Below, piece by piece: positions 56,883 to 64,000 of a stretch of DNA of 64,000 nucleotides. The stretch covers positions 2,143,501 to 2,207,500 of the forward strand of contig NZ_CP087190.1 of NCBI RefSeq assembly GCF_024749165.1, given 5' to 3'. Under the pieces are notes generated by a model that was not told the DNA's origin, made no database searches, and saw only the letters and a list, made by a program, of their open reading frames with translations. A program made the translations under genes and the position numbers. Position 1 is the stretch's first letter. Each line of letters opens with the position of its first letter. Source of the DNA: Pseudomonas sp. B21-023 (lineage in GTDB: Bacteria > Pseudomonadota > Gammaproteobacteria > Pseudomonadales > Pseudomonadaceae).

Positions 56883-58634
56883 TCAGCGCACCCGCTCACG
56901 GCTTTTCAGCGCGAGGTCGAGGGCCTTTCGCATGTCCAGCCGCGCCGACCGCCCGACATCCTTGTCACCGAGCTGATAGTTGCGCTCCGACGGCAGGATG
57001 GGCGCGGTGAGGTCCTCGGCATCCATCCGTTCGAAGTCGTGCTGGTCACCGATGCTCATGGCACTGCGGCGCAACAGCATGCGCACCTGTTCGGGCTGCA
57101 GGTTCGGGTTGATCGACAACATCGCCGCCACCAGGCCCGTGACCATCGGCGTGGCATAGGAGGTACCGCAATGCACTGCGCCGGGTTGCCCTGCTTCGAG
57201 GGTCGAGGCGTGGGTGCAGGCGGCTGCGGTGATGTCCACACGCATGTCCATGTTCGAGCTGCTGCGCCTGACGGCAAAGGCCGGGTCGTCCACGTCGCGC
57301 TCGACACCCTCGGCGCGCTGGTGGCCGCCGACCACCAGCAACTGCTCGGTGATGAACGAGGAGGGCAGGCGGTATTCGTCGGTGCCGGCAAAGGTCGAGC
57401 CATTGCCGGCGGAGTTCACCACCAGCACATCGGGGTGCGACTTGCGCAGCCAGAGGAAGAATTCTTCCAGCAATTCCTCATAGCCGCCCATGGCAAGGCC
57501 TGAGCGCAACAGGGAGTCGACTTCGTCACCCTCGGCGTTTCGAGTACCGACACGGTGGATGCCCCAGCTCCAGTTGAGCACGCGCACGCCGTCCTCGACG
57601 AGGTTGACCGAGGCCGCGATATTGGCGGTGATACCCGCATCGGAGTTGCGCTCGACGATGACCTCGAAACCGCCGCTGGCCGGTTCCAGGCCGCGCAGGA
57701 AACCGGTGTTGCCGCCATTGTCCCAGCCGGCGGCAAGAATGCCGGCGACCGTGCTGCCATGAGAGTCAGGTTGTTCGGCATCGCGGGCATACAGGCATGT
57801 GCGGGGAATGGCGCAGGCACCGAGGTAATCGACAAAGTCCGGGCTGTCGAAGTCGACATCGCGCTCGATCAGCCCAATGCGCAACGGCTGTGGCTGGAGG
57901 ACAGTCTGCTGCCCAGGCAGGCGTCGGCGGTAGAAATCGACCGCGTCGAGGAAGCGGTTCGCCGCCCACTCGTCAGAGTCCCCGGGCGGGGCGTGCGTGC
58001 GTTCGTGTTCGGCCTGTTCCGGCGCCGACTCTTCGATCACCACCGCATCCACGCTGGCCTCGCTGCCCAGGCGCAACACCAAGGCATCGCGTTGCTCCAG
58101 ATTGCGTGCCGGCAGGCGCAACTGATAGAGGTTCAGCGGCGCAATGCTGCCGACGACGCTGGCCCCGTATTTGCCTGCCAGGCGTTCGGCCTCCTGACGA
58201 CCATCATGGTGCTCCTCGATCAACAGGCTCACCAGGTTCACATACGTGGTCAGACCGTCCATGTTCCTGGCCACCTCGTCTGGCCCTGCGGCCAGTACGT
58301 GACTGTTGCGCAGTGTCAGCCATACGGCGTTGCTGGTGCGCGTGCCATATTCAAGCCAGAGCGGACCGCTTTGCCGCTCGCTGCTGTCCAGCCGCAGGCG
58401 TAGCCGGTCGCCTTCGCGCGCCACCGCGCTGGAGGGGATCGCCTTGTTGCCGAGTTTCAGTGTCGGCGGCTGGGGGCTCAGCCCGTGGACGGTCAGGCAC
58501 CAGTCCTGGCGCCGGGTGTCCAGCAGGTCACCGCAACGTTTCAGGCTTTCGATACGCAAGCCTTCCGACGCCTGTGCCATTGCGCCTGCGAGCAGCATGA
58601 ACAGGGTGGTGAAGGCGGCGAGCGCTGCGGCCAT
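56883..58634 (-). CDS. Exported S8-family (subtilisin-like) peptidase with an atypical Asp site
   Basis: This 583-residue protein has a signal peptide (FTTLFMLLAGAMAQA). An N-terminal beta-rich domain is followed by a subtilase domain from about residue 250. His292 (SHGSTVAGIL), the oxyanion Asn411 (NSAGNGS) and Ser492 (GTSYATPMVTG) are canonical. The Asp block normally reading DTG is ERD (LIERDVDFDSPDF, 255-267), so the catalytic Asp is replaced by Glu257, or Asp259/Asp261 take over. It may be active with altered geometry or inactive. Substrate is unknown. Confidence 0.85.
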   Translation of the reverse strand: MAAALAAFTTLFMLLAGAMAQASEGLRIESLKRCGDLLDTRRQDWCLTVHGLSPQPPTLKLGNKAIPSSAVAREGDRLRLRLDSSERQSGPLWLEYGTRTSNAVWLTLRNSHVLAAGPDEVARNMDGLTTYVNLVSLLIEEHHDGRQEAERLAGKYGASVVGSIAPLNLYQLRLPARNLEQRDALVLRLGSEASVDAVVIEESAPEQAEHERTHAPPGDSDEWAANRFLDAVDFYRRRLPGQQTVLQPQPLRIGLIERDVDFDSPDFVDYLGACAIPRTCLYARDAEQPDSHGSTVAGILAAGWDNGGNTGFLRGLEPASGGFEVIVERNSDAGITANIAASVNLVEDGVRVLNWSWGIHRVGTRNAEGDEVDSLLRSGLAMGGYEELLEEFFLWLRKSHPDVLVVNSAGNGSTFAGTDEYRLPSSFITEQLLVVGGHQRAEGVERDVDDPAFAVRRSSSNMDMRVDITAAACTHASTLEAGQPGAVHCGTSYATPMVTGLVAAMLSINPNLQPEQVRMLLRRSAMSIGDQHDFERMDAEDLTAPILPSERNYQLGDKDVGRSARLDMRKALDLALKSRERVR

Positions 58635-58689
58635 GGGTGGTTTCCTTGTTGAGGGCCTCCAGTTCCGACTGCTGCGCAGGGCGCTTCGT

Positions 58690-59073
58690 TCAGCGGTCAG
58701 GGGTATGGCCCTGCCTTGAGGTCCACGCCACGGCGCACAGTGTCATGCCCGCCACGTTCAGCGAGACCGGGTTGAAGGCATCCACCAGCATCGACGGTTG
58801 CATCACCGCCACATCCACCAGCAGCCCAAGCAGAACGCCCGCGGCGACCAGCAACGGCCAGGCCAGGCTCGGCATCAACAGCAGTGCGGCGAGCACCAGT
58901 TCGGCTATGCCGGCAACTTGTGACAACCAGGCTGCATGCCCGAGTCCGTGCGCCTGCAGCAGCAGTTGCTCACCGGGGCTGAGGAGCAACAGCTTGGGCA
59001 CCAGCCCGTGGTAGGCGAAGATGAACGCCAGGCTGGCGCGCGCCAGCCAGTGCACCTGGCACAGGCGGTTCAT
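58690..59073 (-). CDS. DoxX-like small membrane protein
   Basis: The product is 127 residues with four predicted helices: ASLAFIFAYHGLVPKLLLL, GIAELVLAALLLMPS, LLVAAGVLLGLLVDVAV and VAGMTLCAVAWTS. It resembles the DoxX-like family. ATG 59073 overlaps the stop of the upstream DCC gene by 4 bases (ATGA type), so the two are translationally coupled. This pairing with DCC thiol-disulfide proteins is common in bacteria. Confidence 0.8.
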   Translation of the reverse strand: MNRLCQVHWLARASLAFIFAYHGLVPKLLLLSPGEQLLLQAHGLGHAAWLSQVAGIAELVLAALLLMPSLAWPLLVAAGVLLGLLVDVAVMQPSMLVDAFNPVSLNVAGMTLCAVAWTSRQGHTPDR

Positions 59074-59522
59074 GGCTGGCCCTGGAGAAAGCGTCGCTGG
59101 TGGTCTGGGCTCGGCAGCAGGCATTGGTCATGCTTGCCGAACAGGCGATAGCGATTGAGTGCCACGCGATCGTACAGCCAGTCCCGTAGTCCCTGCGGGC
59201 AGATGCGCAGTACCCGCAACAGCGGCCAGGCGCCGGGCAGCTGCCGGACGATTTCGAAAAACGCCGCGGAGCGCACCCAGCAGTGCTGGTCACGGATCAC
59301 CGCCATGGTGTCGAACGCCGTTATCGGCAGGCCCGCCCAGGCGAGCAACGCCTGGCCTTGCGCTGACTGCACCGTGGCCAGGCGTATGTGTTGATGGCGA
59401 TCATGGCGGATCACGAATTTCGCCCAGCCGTTGCACAGCTTGCATACGCCGTCGAACAGCAGGACGGTTTCCCCTGGCGCGAGCAGTGGCGCAGGGGTGG
59501 GGCGTTTCAGAGCAGCGGGCAT
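59070..59522 (-). CDS. DCC-family thiol-disulfide oxidoreductase (DUF393)
   Basis: This 150-residue protein has the family-defining DGVCKLCNGW (CxxC) near residue 25 and a downstream HDRHQHIRLATVQSAQGQAL and GLPITAFDTMAVIRDQH. DCC proteins are thioredoxin-fold redox proteins with poorly known partners. It overlaps the DoxX-like gene by 4 bases, forming a two-gene operon. Confidence 0.92.
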   Translation of the reverse strand: MPAALKRPTPAPLLAPGETVLLFDGVCKLCNGWAKFVIRHDRHQHIRLATVQSAQGQALLAWAGLPITAFDTMAVIRDQHCWVRSAAFFEIVRQLPGAWPLLRVLRICPQGLRDWLYDRVALNRYRLFGKHDQCLLPSPDHQRRFLQGQP

Positions 59523-59676
59523 GGCTTGATTCCGTTCAGGCGGTGGGGCGGTATTCTATAGCGTTCAGGCAGGCGAAGGCGCCTGCACGCGCAACGGGTG
59601 GATCACCTGCACATGCCCTGGCCTGCACCCTGTAGGTCGAAGCCGGTATGATACGCCCCCGCCAGCGGAGTGCCTC

Positions 59677-59880
59677 ATGGCCAAAGACATCGACAACCCT
59701 TGCGTTTCGCTATGCCAGCTCAACAGTGAACTGTGCGTCAGCTGTGGCCGGACCCGGGACGAGATCCGCAAATGGCGCGGCATGAAGCGCCCGGAGAAGA
59801 TGGCGACCGTGCAGCGCGCGGCGGCGCGGATGAAGGCTATCGTCAAGAAGAACGCCAAGCGCCAGGTCATGGCGTCGTGA
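59677..59880 (+). CDS. DUF1289-family protein
   Basis: This 67-residue basic protein has the DUF1289 motif NPCVSLCQLNSELCVSCGRT followed by DEIRKWRGM. The four cysteines suggest a small metal site. Function is not established. It overlaps the 3' end of the convergent dioxygenase gene by 14 bases. Confidence 0.92.
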   Translation: MAKDIDNPCVSLCQLNSELCVSCGRTRDEIRKWRGMKRPEKMATVQRAAARMKAIVKKNAKRQVMAS

Positions 59881-60547
59881 ACGGGTAGTCCGAGGGTTCG
59901 AAGCGTTCGTGCGTGTCCATTTGGACGCCACGCAGATGCGCGGTTTCCTCAAATACGGCATACAGCGGGTCGGCGGCATAACCGATCAGCAGCGCGCGAC
60001 GCGGTGCACCGCTGACGTTCAGGCTGCCGGCATGTACCAGGTCCACATCGAACACCAGGGCGTCGCCCGCTCGCCCGGCAAGCTGGACGCTGCGTGATTC
60101 ATCACTGAAGTCGAAAGGTGGCGCGTGCGGGGCAGGTCGATGGCTGCCGGGGACGATACGGGTGGCACCGTTGTCCGGGCCGTAATCATCCAGGTAGACC
60201 ATCACCCCCACCGTGTCGCCCGGGCGCTGCGCCGACAGGTCACGGTGCAGGCGCTGATGGCCACCCCCGGCAACGGGGGTGCGCCCCTCGACCTGGTAGA
60301 GGAAGAACCGTTCGCCGATCAACGCGCCAACCGCTGCCAGCACGTGCGGCAAGCGGCAAACGGCCTGCACCGCTGCTGCGCCATCCAGTTGCGCATGACG
60401 CCAGTCCCCCGCGCGGGGCACCGGCCAGAGCTCCGAGGGTTTCACCCCGGCCTCGAACACCCGACGCAGCTCGTCCAGCCATTGTGCCGGGATCGCTTGG
60501 CGGAGCAGGGCATAGCCCGCCTGGTGGAGCTGTTGGTGATGGGGCAT
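59867..60547 (-). CDS. Phytanoyl-CoA dioxygenase-family protein
   Basis: This 226-residue Fe(II)/2-oxoglutarate dioxygenase has the HxD metal motif QRLHRDLSAQ, NGATRIVPGSHRPAP, a distal His (DLVHAGSLN) and RALLIGYA with the Arg that binds 2-oxoglutarate. The substrate is not known; PhyH relatives hydroxylate lipids, ectoine or secondary metabolites. ATG 60547 is selected over a 31-codon extension with no family match. Confidence 0.85.
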   Translation of the reverse strand: MPHHQQLHQAGYALLRQAIPAQWLDELRRVFEAGVKPSELWPVPRAGDWRHAQLDGAAAVQAVCRLPHVLAAVGALIGERFFLYQVEGRTPVAGGGHQRLHRDLSAQRPGDTVGVMVYLDDYGPDNGATRIVPGSHRPAPHAPPFDFSDESRSVQLAGRAGDALVFDVDLVHAGSLNVSGAPRRALLIGYAADPLYAVFEETAHLRGVQMDTHERFEPSDYPFTTP

Positions 60548-60646
60548 GGCACTCCCGCTTTCCCTGTCAGTCGTGTGTTGGCCAAGGGTAGTGAGCCTGG
60601 TCGGCTTTTGCGAGCGCCACGGTAGCGTGCACTTGGCCAATCACTT

Positions 60647-60792
60647 CTAGGGTCTGTACGAAATGTGTCTGCGCGAAGGCCAGACAAGGCGAAACGGGGG
60701 GAGGAAGCGGAGTGTACTGGAGTACATGAGCATTCCGAGCCCCGTTTCAACGCAGTATGGGCGAGTGCAGATACATTTCGTACAGAGCCTAG
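60647..60792. mobile_element. MITE-like element with ~24-bp terminal inverted repeats
   Basis: The left end CTAGGGTCTGTACGAAATGT then GTCTGC is matched on the opposite strand at the right end by CTAGGCTCTGTACGAAATGT then ATCTGC (24 of 26 bases). The 146-bp element carries no transposase. CTAG at both outer ends may be a target duplication or part of the repeat. It lies in the gap between the dioxygenase gene and a small membrane protein gene. Confidence 0.75.
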
Positions 60793-60828
60793 ACTTGCGT
60801 ACATCACCTGTATCCGTGGGAGAGGCCC

Positions 60829-61173
60829 ATGCGCAGACTCTGGCAAAAGTACCTGGCACTGCTCGACGCCGACCTCAGCGCCAAGGTATTCGACAACTTG
60901 AAGAACCTGCTGGTGTGCGCGCTGCTGTTCGCCGCAGGCACCGAGGCGATTCACGGTGACCAGCAGATCCTGCTGGGCTTGTGGGTGTCGAGTTTTACCG
61001 GCTGGGGGCTGATCCTGGTATCGGCACTGTTGTTGCTGCTGAACGTCAGCGATACCTTGCACCGGCTGGCCAAGCTGCCTTATCACACGGCGCTGCAGGT
61101 GATCCTGTGTTTGCTTTACCTGGTGCTGGCTTCGCGGGTGGTCGAGATCGTGTGGAGCTTTCGGGCGGAGTAG
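60829..61173 (+). CDS. Small integral membrane protein of unknown function
   Basis: The product is 114 residues with about three membrane helices: NLLVCALLFAAGTEAI, LGLWVSSFTGWGLILVSALL and ALQVILCLLYLVLASRVVEI. The N-terminal RRLWQKYLALLDADLSAKVF is amphipathic. I do not recognise the family. It begins 37 bases after the MITE-like element and is followed by the OsmC-YcaO gene on the same strand. Confidence 0.65.
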   Translation: MRRLWQKYLALLDADLSAKVFDNLKNLLVCALLFAAGTEAIHGDQQILLGLWVSSFTGWGLILVSALLLLLNVSDTLHRLAKLPYHTALQVILCLLYLVLASRVVEIVWSFRAE

Positions 61174-61302
61174 GGGCTGGCGAAGCCATGAAAGAGGTCC
61201 GCGCGACCCATTGCGGCTCGTCCGGCGGTATGCCAAGACATTCACCGGCGAATCCCGGATAATACCCGCCATTTTCCGCCCCGCTTCCTGGTACCCCCTC
61301 GC

Positions 61303-63501
61303 ATGGAAATCAAGGTCAATTTTCTCGACAACCTCCGTCTCGAAGCCAAGTTCGACGACTTCACGGTGATCGCCGACCAGCCGATCCGCTACAAAGGTGA
61401 CGGCTCGGCCCCGGGGCCGTTCGACTACTTCCTGGCCTCGTCGGCCCTGTGCGCGGCGTACTTCGTCAAGCTGTACTGCCAGACCCGCGACATTCCGACC
61501 GAGAATATCCGCCTGTCGCAGAACAACATCGTCGACCCCGAGAACCGCTACAACCAGATCTTCAAGATCCAGGTCGAGCTGCCCGAGGACATCTCCGAGA
61601 AGGACCGCCAGGGCATCCTGCGCTCCATCGACCGCTGCACCGTGAAGAAAGTGGTGCAGACCGGCCCCGAGTTCATCATCGAGGAGGTCGACAACCTCGA
61701 CGCCGACGCCCAGGCATTGCTGATGCCGGTGTCGGACACCACCACCTACATCCCCGGCAAGGACCTGCCGCTGGAGCAGACCATCGCCAACATGTCTGCC
61801 CTGCTGGCGGAGCTGGGGATGAAGATCGAGATTGCCTCGTGGCGCAACATCGTGCCCAACGTCTGGTCGCTGCACGTACGCGACGCGCAGTCGCCGATGT
61901 GCTTTACCAACGGCAAGGGCGCGACCAAGGAAGCGGCGCTGGCCTCGGCGCTGGGTGAGTTCATCGAGCGCTTGAACTGCAACTTCTTCTACAACGACCA
62001 GTTCTGGGGCGAGGACATCGCCAACGCCGCGTTCGTGCACTACCCCAACGAGCAGTGGTTCAAGCCTGGGCCCAAGGACGCGCTGCCGGCCGAGATCCTC
62101 GATGATTACTGCCTTGAGATCTTCAACCCCGACGGCGAGCTGCGCGGCTCGCACCTGTACGACACCAATTCGGGCAACAAGGAGCGCGGTATCTGCTCGC
62201 TGCCGTTCGTGCGCCAGTCGGACGGCGAGACGGTGTACTTCCCGTCCAACCTGATCGAGAACCTGTACCTGAGCAATGGCATGAGCGCCGGCAACACCCT
62301 GGCCGAGGCGCAGGTGCAGTGCCTGTCGGAGATCTTCGAGCGGGCAGTCAAGCGCGAGATCCTCGAAGGCGAGCTGTGCCTGCCGGACGTGCCGCAGGAG
62401 GTACTGGCCAAGTACCCGGGCATCGTCGCCGGCATCCAGGGGCTGGAGGAGCAGGGCTTCCCGGTGCTGGTCAAGGACGCGTCGCTGGGCGGTGAGTTCC
62501 CGGTGATGTGCGTGACCCTGATGAACCCGCGCACCGGCGGCGTGTTCGCTTCGTTCGGTGCCCACCCCAGCTTCGAGGTGGCGCTGGAACGCAGCCTCAC
62601 CGAACTGCTTCAGGGCCGCAGCTTCGAGGGCCTGAACGATCTGCCGCAGCCGACCTTCGACAGCCTTGCGCTGACCGAGCCGAACAACTTCGTCGAGCAC
62701 TTCATCGACTCCAGCGGCGTGGTGTCGTGGCGCTTCTTCAGCGCCAAGGCCGACTTCGAGTTCGTCGAGTGGGACTTCTCGGGCCACGGCGAGGACTCCA
62801 ACCAGCAGGAGGCGCAGACGCTGTTCGGCATCCTCGAGGACCTGGGCAAGGAGGTGTACATGGCCGTGTACGACGACCTCGGCGCCACCGCCTGCCGCAT
62901 CCTGGTGCCGGGCTATTCGGAGATCTACCCGGTCGAGGACCTGATCTGGGACAACACCAACCGGGCGCTGGGTTTCCGTGCCGACATCCTCAACCTGCAC
63001 AAGCTGGACAACCGTTCGCTGAAGCTGCTGCTCAAGCGTCTGGACAATGCCGAGGTGGACGACTACACCACCATCACCACGCTGATCGGTGTCGAGTTCG
63101 ACGACAACACGGTGTGGGGCCAGCTGACCATCCTCGAGCTGAAACTGCTGATTCACCTGGTGCTGCAGCGCTTCGAGGACGCCAAGGAACTGGTCGAGAT
63201 GTTCCTGCAGTTCAACGACAACACCGTCGAGCGCGGGCTGTTCTACCAGGCGCTGAACGTGGTGCTGGAGGTGGTGCTGGACGATGATCTGGAGATGGCC
63301 GACTACGAGGCCAACTTCCGTCGCATGTTCGGCAACGAGCGGATGGACGCGGTGCTGGGCTCGGTGGATGGCAGCGTGCGTTTCCATGGCTTGACCCCGA
63401 CCAGCATGAAGCTCGAGGGGCTGGACCGCCACCTGCGCCTGGTCGAGAGCTACAAGAAGCTGCATGCCGCACGGGCGAGGGCGGCTGGGTTGTACAACTG
63501 A
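61303..63501 (+). CDS. OsmC domain/YcaO domain fusion protein
   Basis: The product is 732 residues. Residues ~1-150 form an OsmC-like domain (SSALCAAYFVKLY and SIDRCTVKKVV carry the two cysteines). From ~155 it follows E. coli YcaO closely: TYIPGKDLPLEQTIANM, VPNVWSLHVRDAQ, CFTNGKGATKEAALASALGE, then the YcaO ATP-binding region, and a C-terminal TPR-like part. E. coli YcaO lacks the OsmC part and acts with RimO in ribosomal protein S12 methylthiolation. The fusion is known in pseudomonads; its extra peroxidase-like domain has no proven role. Confidence 0.93.
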   Translation: MEIKVNFLDNLRLEAKFDDFTVIADQPIRYKGDGSAPGPFDYFLASSALCAAYFVKLYCQTRDIPTENIRLSQNNIVDPENRYNQIFKIQVELPEDISEKDRQGILRSIDRCTVKKVVQTGPEFIIEEVDNLDADAQALLMPVSDTTTYIPGKDLPLEQTIANMSALLAELGMKIEIASWRNIVPNVWSLHVRDAQSPMCFTNGKGATKEAALASALGEFIERLNCNFFYNDQFWGEDIANAAFVHYPNEQWFKPGPKDALPAEILDDYCLEIFNPDGELRGSHLYDTNSGNKERGICSLPFVRQSDGETVYFPSNLIENLYLSNGMSAGNTLAEAQVQCLSEIFERAVKREILEGELCLPDVPQEVLAKYPGIVAGIQGLEEQGFPVLVKDASLGGEFPVMCVTLMNPRTGGVFASFGAHPSFEVALERSLTELLQGRSFEGLNDLPQPTFDSLALTEPNNFVEHFIDSSGVVSWRFFSAKADFEFVEWDFSGHGEDSNQQEAQTLFGILEDLGKEVYMAVYDDLGATACRILVPGYSEIYPVEDLIWDNTNRALGFRADILNLHKLDNRSLKLLLKRLDNAEVDDYTTITTLIGVEFDDNTVWGQLTILELKLLIHLVLQRFEDAKELVEMFLQFNDNTVERGLFYQALNVVLEVVLDDDLEMADYEANFRRMFGNERMDAVLGSVDGSVRFHGLTPTSMKLEGLDRHLRLVESYKKLHAARARAAGLYN

Positions 63502-63517
63502 TCACGTCTTGAATGGC

Positions 63518-63546
63518 AAGGGCCGCGCAAAGCGGCCCTTTCTTTT
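63518..63546 (+). terminator. Rho-independent terminator after the OsmC-YcaO gene
   Basis: AAGGGCCGC, a short loop and GCGGCCCTT form a 9-bp stem followed by TTCTTTTTC. This is a canonical intrinsic terminator 17 bases after the stop. Confidence 0.92.
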
Positions 63547-63720
63547 TCGATCAGCGTCCTGCACGGTTCGTGTTTAATCCTTGCCGCTTTACCGACCTTC
63601 AGCTGCGACGATGCACCACAGTTGCGCACTGAACAGCGTTGGTCTTAGCTGTTGCGGGCCCGGCGAGCGGTTGTCGCCCGTCGGGGAAGGATTGTCAGGG
63701 ATAGACCCAAGGAGAGTTGG

Positions 63721-63864
63721 ATGAACAGGAAAATGCTGGCAGGCGCGATACTGCTGTGGATGTGCTCGATGACGGCGCAGGCCGATTGCGCGGTGCTGGG
63801 GCCGTGGGAGGACCCTTGTGCCGGCCCGGTGCTGGGCCCGACGACCTGCGTGTGCGAGCGCTGA
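63721..63864 (+). CDS. Tiny secreted cysteine-containing peptide, copy 1
   Basis: This 47-residue product has a signal peptide (KMLAGAILLWMCSMTAQA) and a mature part of ~26 residues (DCAVLGPWEDPCAGPVLGPT then TCVCER) with four cysteines and repeated LGP. GGAGAGTTGG precedes the ATG. A related gene starts 49 bases later (63914). I do not recognise the family; secreted or periplasmic location is inferred from the signal peptide. Confidence 0.65.
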   Translation: MNRKMLAGAILLWMCSMTAQADCAVLGPWEDPCAGPVLGPTTCVCER

Positions 63865-63913
63865 TCACCGCGAAGGTGCAGGGAAGAATCAATCATTGAC
63901 CAGGAGTTTACCC

Positions 63914-64000
63914 ATGAAGAAAGTCATGTTGGCTGTACTGCTGCTGTGGGGCTTTTCCGTGACGGCCCAGGCGTCGTGCCCGGTATTCGGCCCAGGCGAA
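63914..64000 (+). CDS. Tiny secreted cysteine-containing peptide, copy 2, cut by the window end
   Basis: The first 29 codons read MKKVMLAVLLLWGFSVTAQA, then SCPVFGPGE. The signal peptide and the start of the mature part match copy 1 (LLW...TAQA, then D/S-C-x-V-x-G-P). AGGAG lies 8 bases before the ATG. The 3' end is outside the window. The tandem arrangement suggests duplication. Confidence 0.6.
   Translation, partial: MKKVMLAVLLLWGFSVTAQASCPVFGPGE

Noticed and set aside
60442..63465. 1007-residue open frame on the minus strand opposite the OsmC-YcaO gene
   Set aside because: It overlaps a well-supported plus-strand gene throughout and reads as repetitive Val/Leu/Gln/His composition, typical of antisense frames in GC-rich genes.

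Overview
The window is a high-GC (roughly 60-65%), gene-dense chromosomal segment from a fluorescent Pseudomonas, most likely of the P. putida group. The evidence is the gacA-uvrC-pgsA-tRNA-Gly block (48884-52090), an alginate-type exopolysaccharide operon, a B-family DNA polymerase II gene and several Pseudomonas-type REP palindromes. There are no rRNA genes, CRISPR arrays or intact insertion sequences. One MITE-like element lies at 60647-60792.

Layout. 1-5459: the end of a heavy-metal efflux operon (czcC fragment, czcB, czcA). 5532-7526: DoxX, ferric-reductase-like and Sel1-like genes on the minus strand. 7619-10157: a compact minus-strand operon of a YqcI/YcgG (DcsA/GntA-type) putative heme N-hydroxylase, a LysE exporter and an SGNH-like protein, with a divergent LysR regulator at 10328. 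11229-13460: a second LysR gene divergent from an MFS exporter. 13554-20431: polB, then a 1479-residue protein with a toxin-like N-terminus, leucine-rich repeats and a NEL-type E3 ubiquitin ligase domain. 21347-23468: an MNIO RiPP cluster in which the EGKCG-repeat precursor carries two EF-hands. 23487-28450: NADH dehydrogenase-like and GlxA-type regulator genes and a TonB-dependent receptor preceded by a clear cobalamin riboswitch. 28636-33535: housekeeping and stress genes (thioesterase, two acetyltransferases, GST, Pit transporter, DUF488).

33593-47814 is a complete minus-strand alginate-type operon in the order algD-8-44-K-E-I-J-F-X-L-G. This differs from the textbook D-8-44-K-E-G-X-L-I-J-F-A order, and there is no algA. 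Most catalytic residues are conserved: AlgD Cys268, the Alg44 PilZ residues, AlgI His322 and the AlgJ/AlgX triads. The AlgG homologue appears to have lost the DPHD epimerase motif, and AlgK lacks a lipobox cysteine. The locus may therefore make an O-acetylated but unepimerised polymannuronate. A 616-base AT-rich region separates it from a small XRE regulator and gacA.

48431-52150: XRE gene, gacA (TTG start), uvrC, pgsA and tRNA-Gly(GCC) with its own promoter and terminator. 52380-63501: SDR, RidA, MocR-type regulator, nhaA, an atypical subtilase, DoxX-like and DCC genes, DUF1289, a phytanoyl-CoA dioxygenase-like gene, the MITE, a small membrane protein and an OsmC-YcaO fusion. The right edge holds two related tiny secreted cysteine-containing peptides, the second cut by the window end.

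The strongest leads are the EF-hand RiPP precursor cluster, the divergent alginate-type locus, the putative N-hydroxylase operon, the NEL ligase and the B12-riboswitch-controlled receptor. All functional calls come from reading the sequence and recalled family knowledge. No database search was run.
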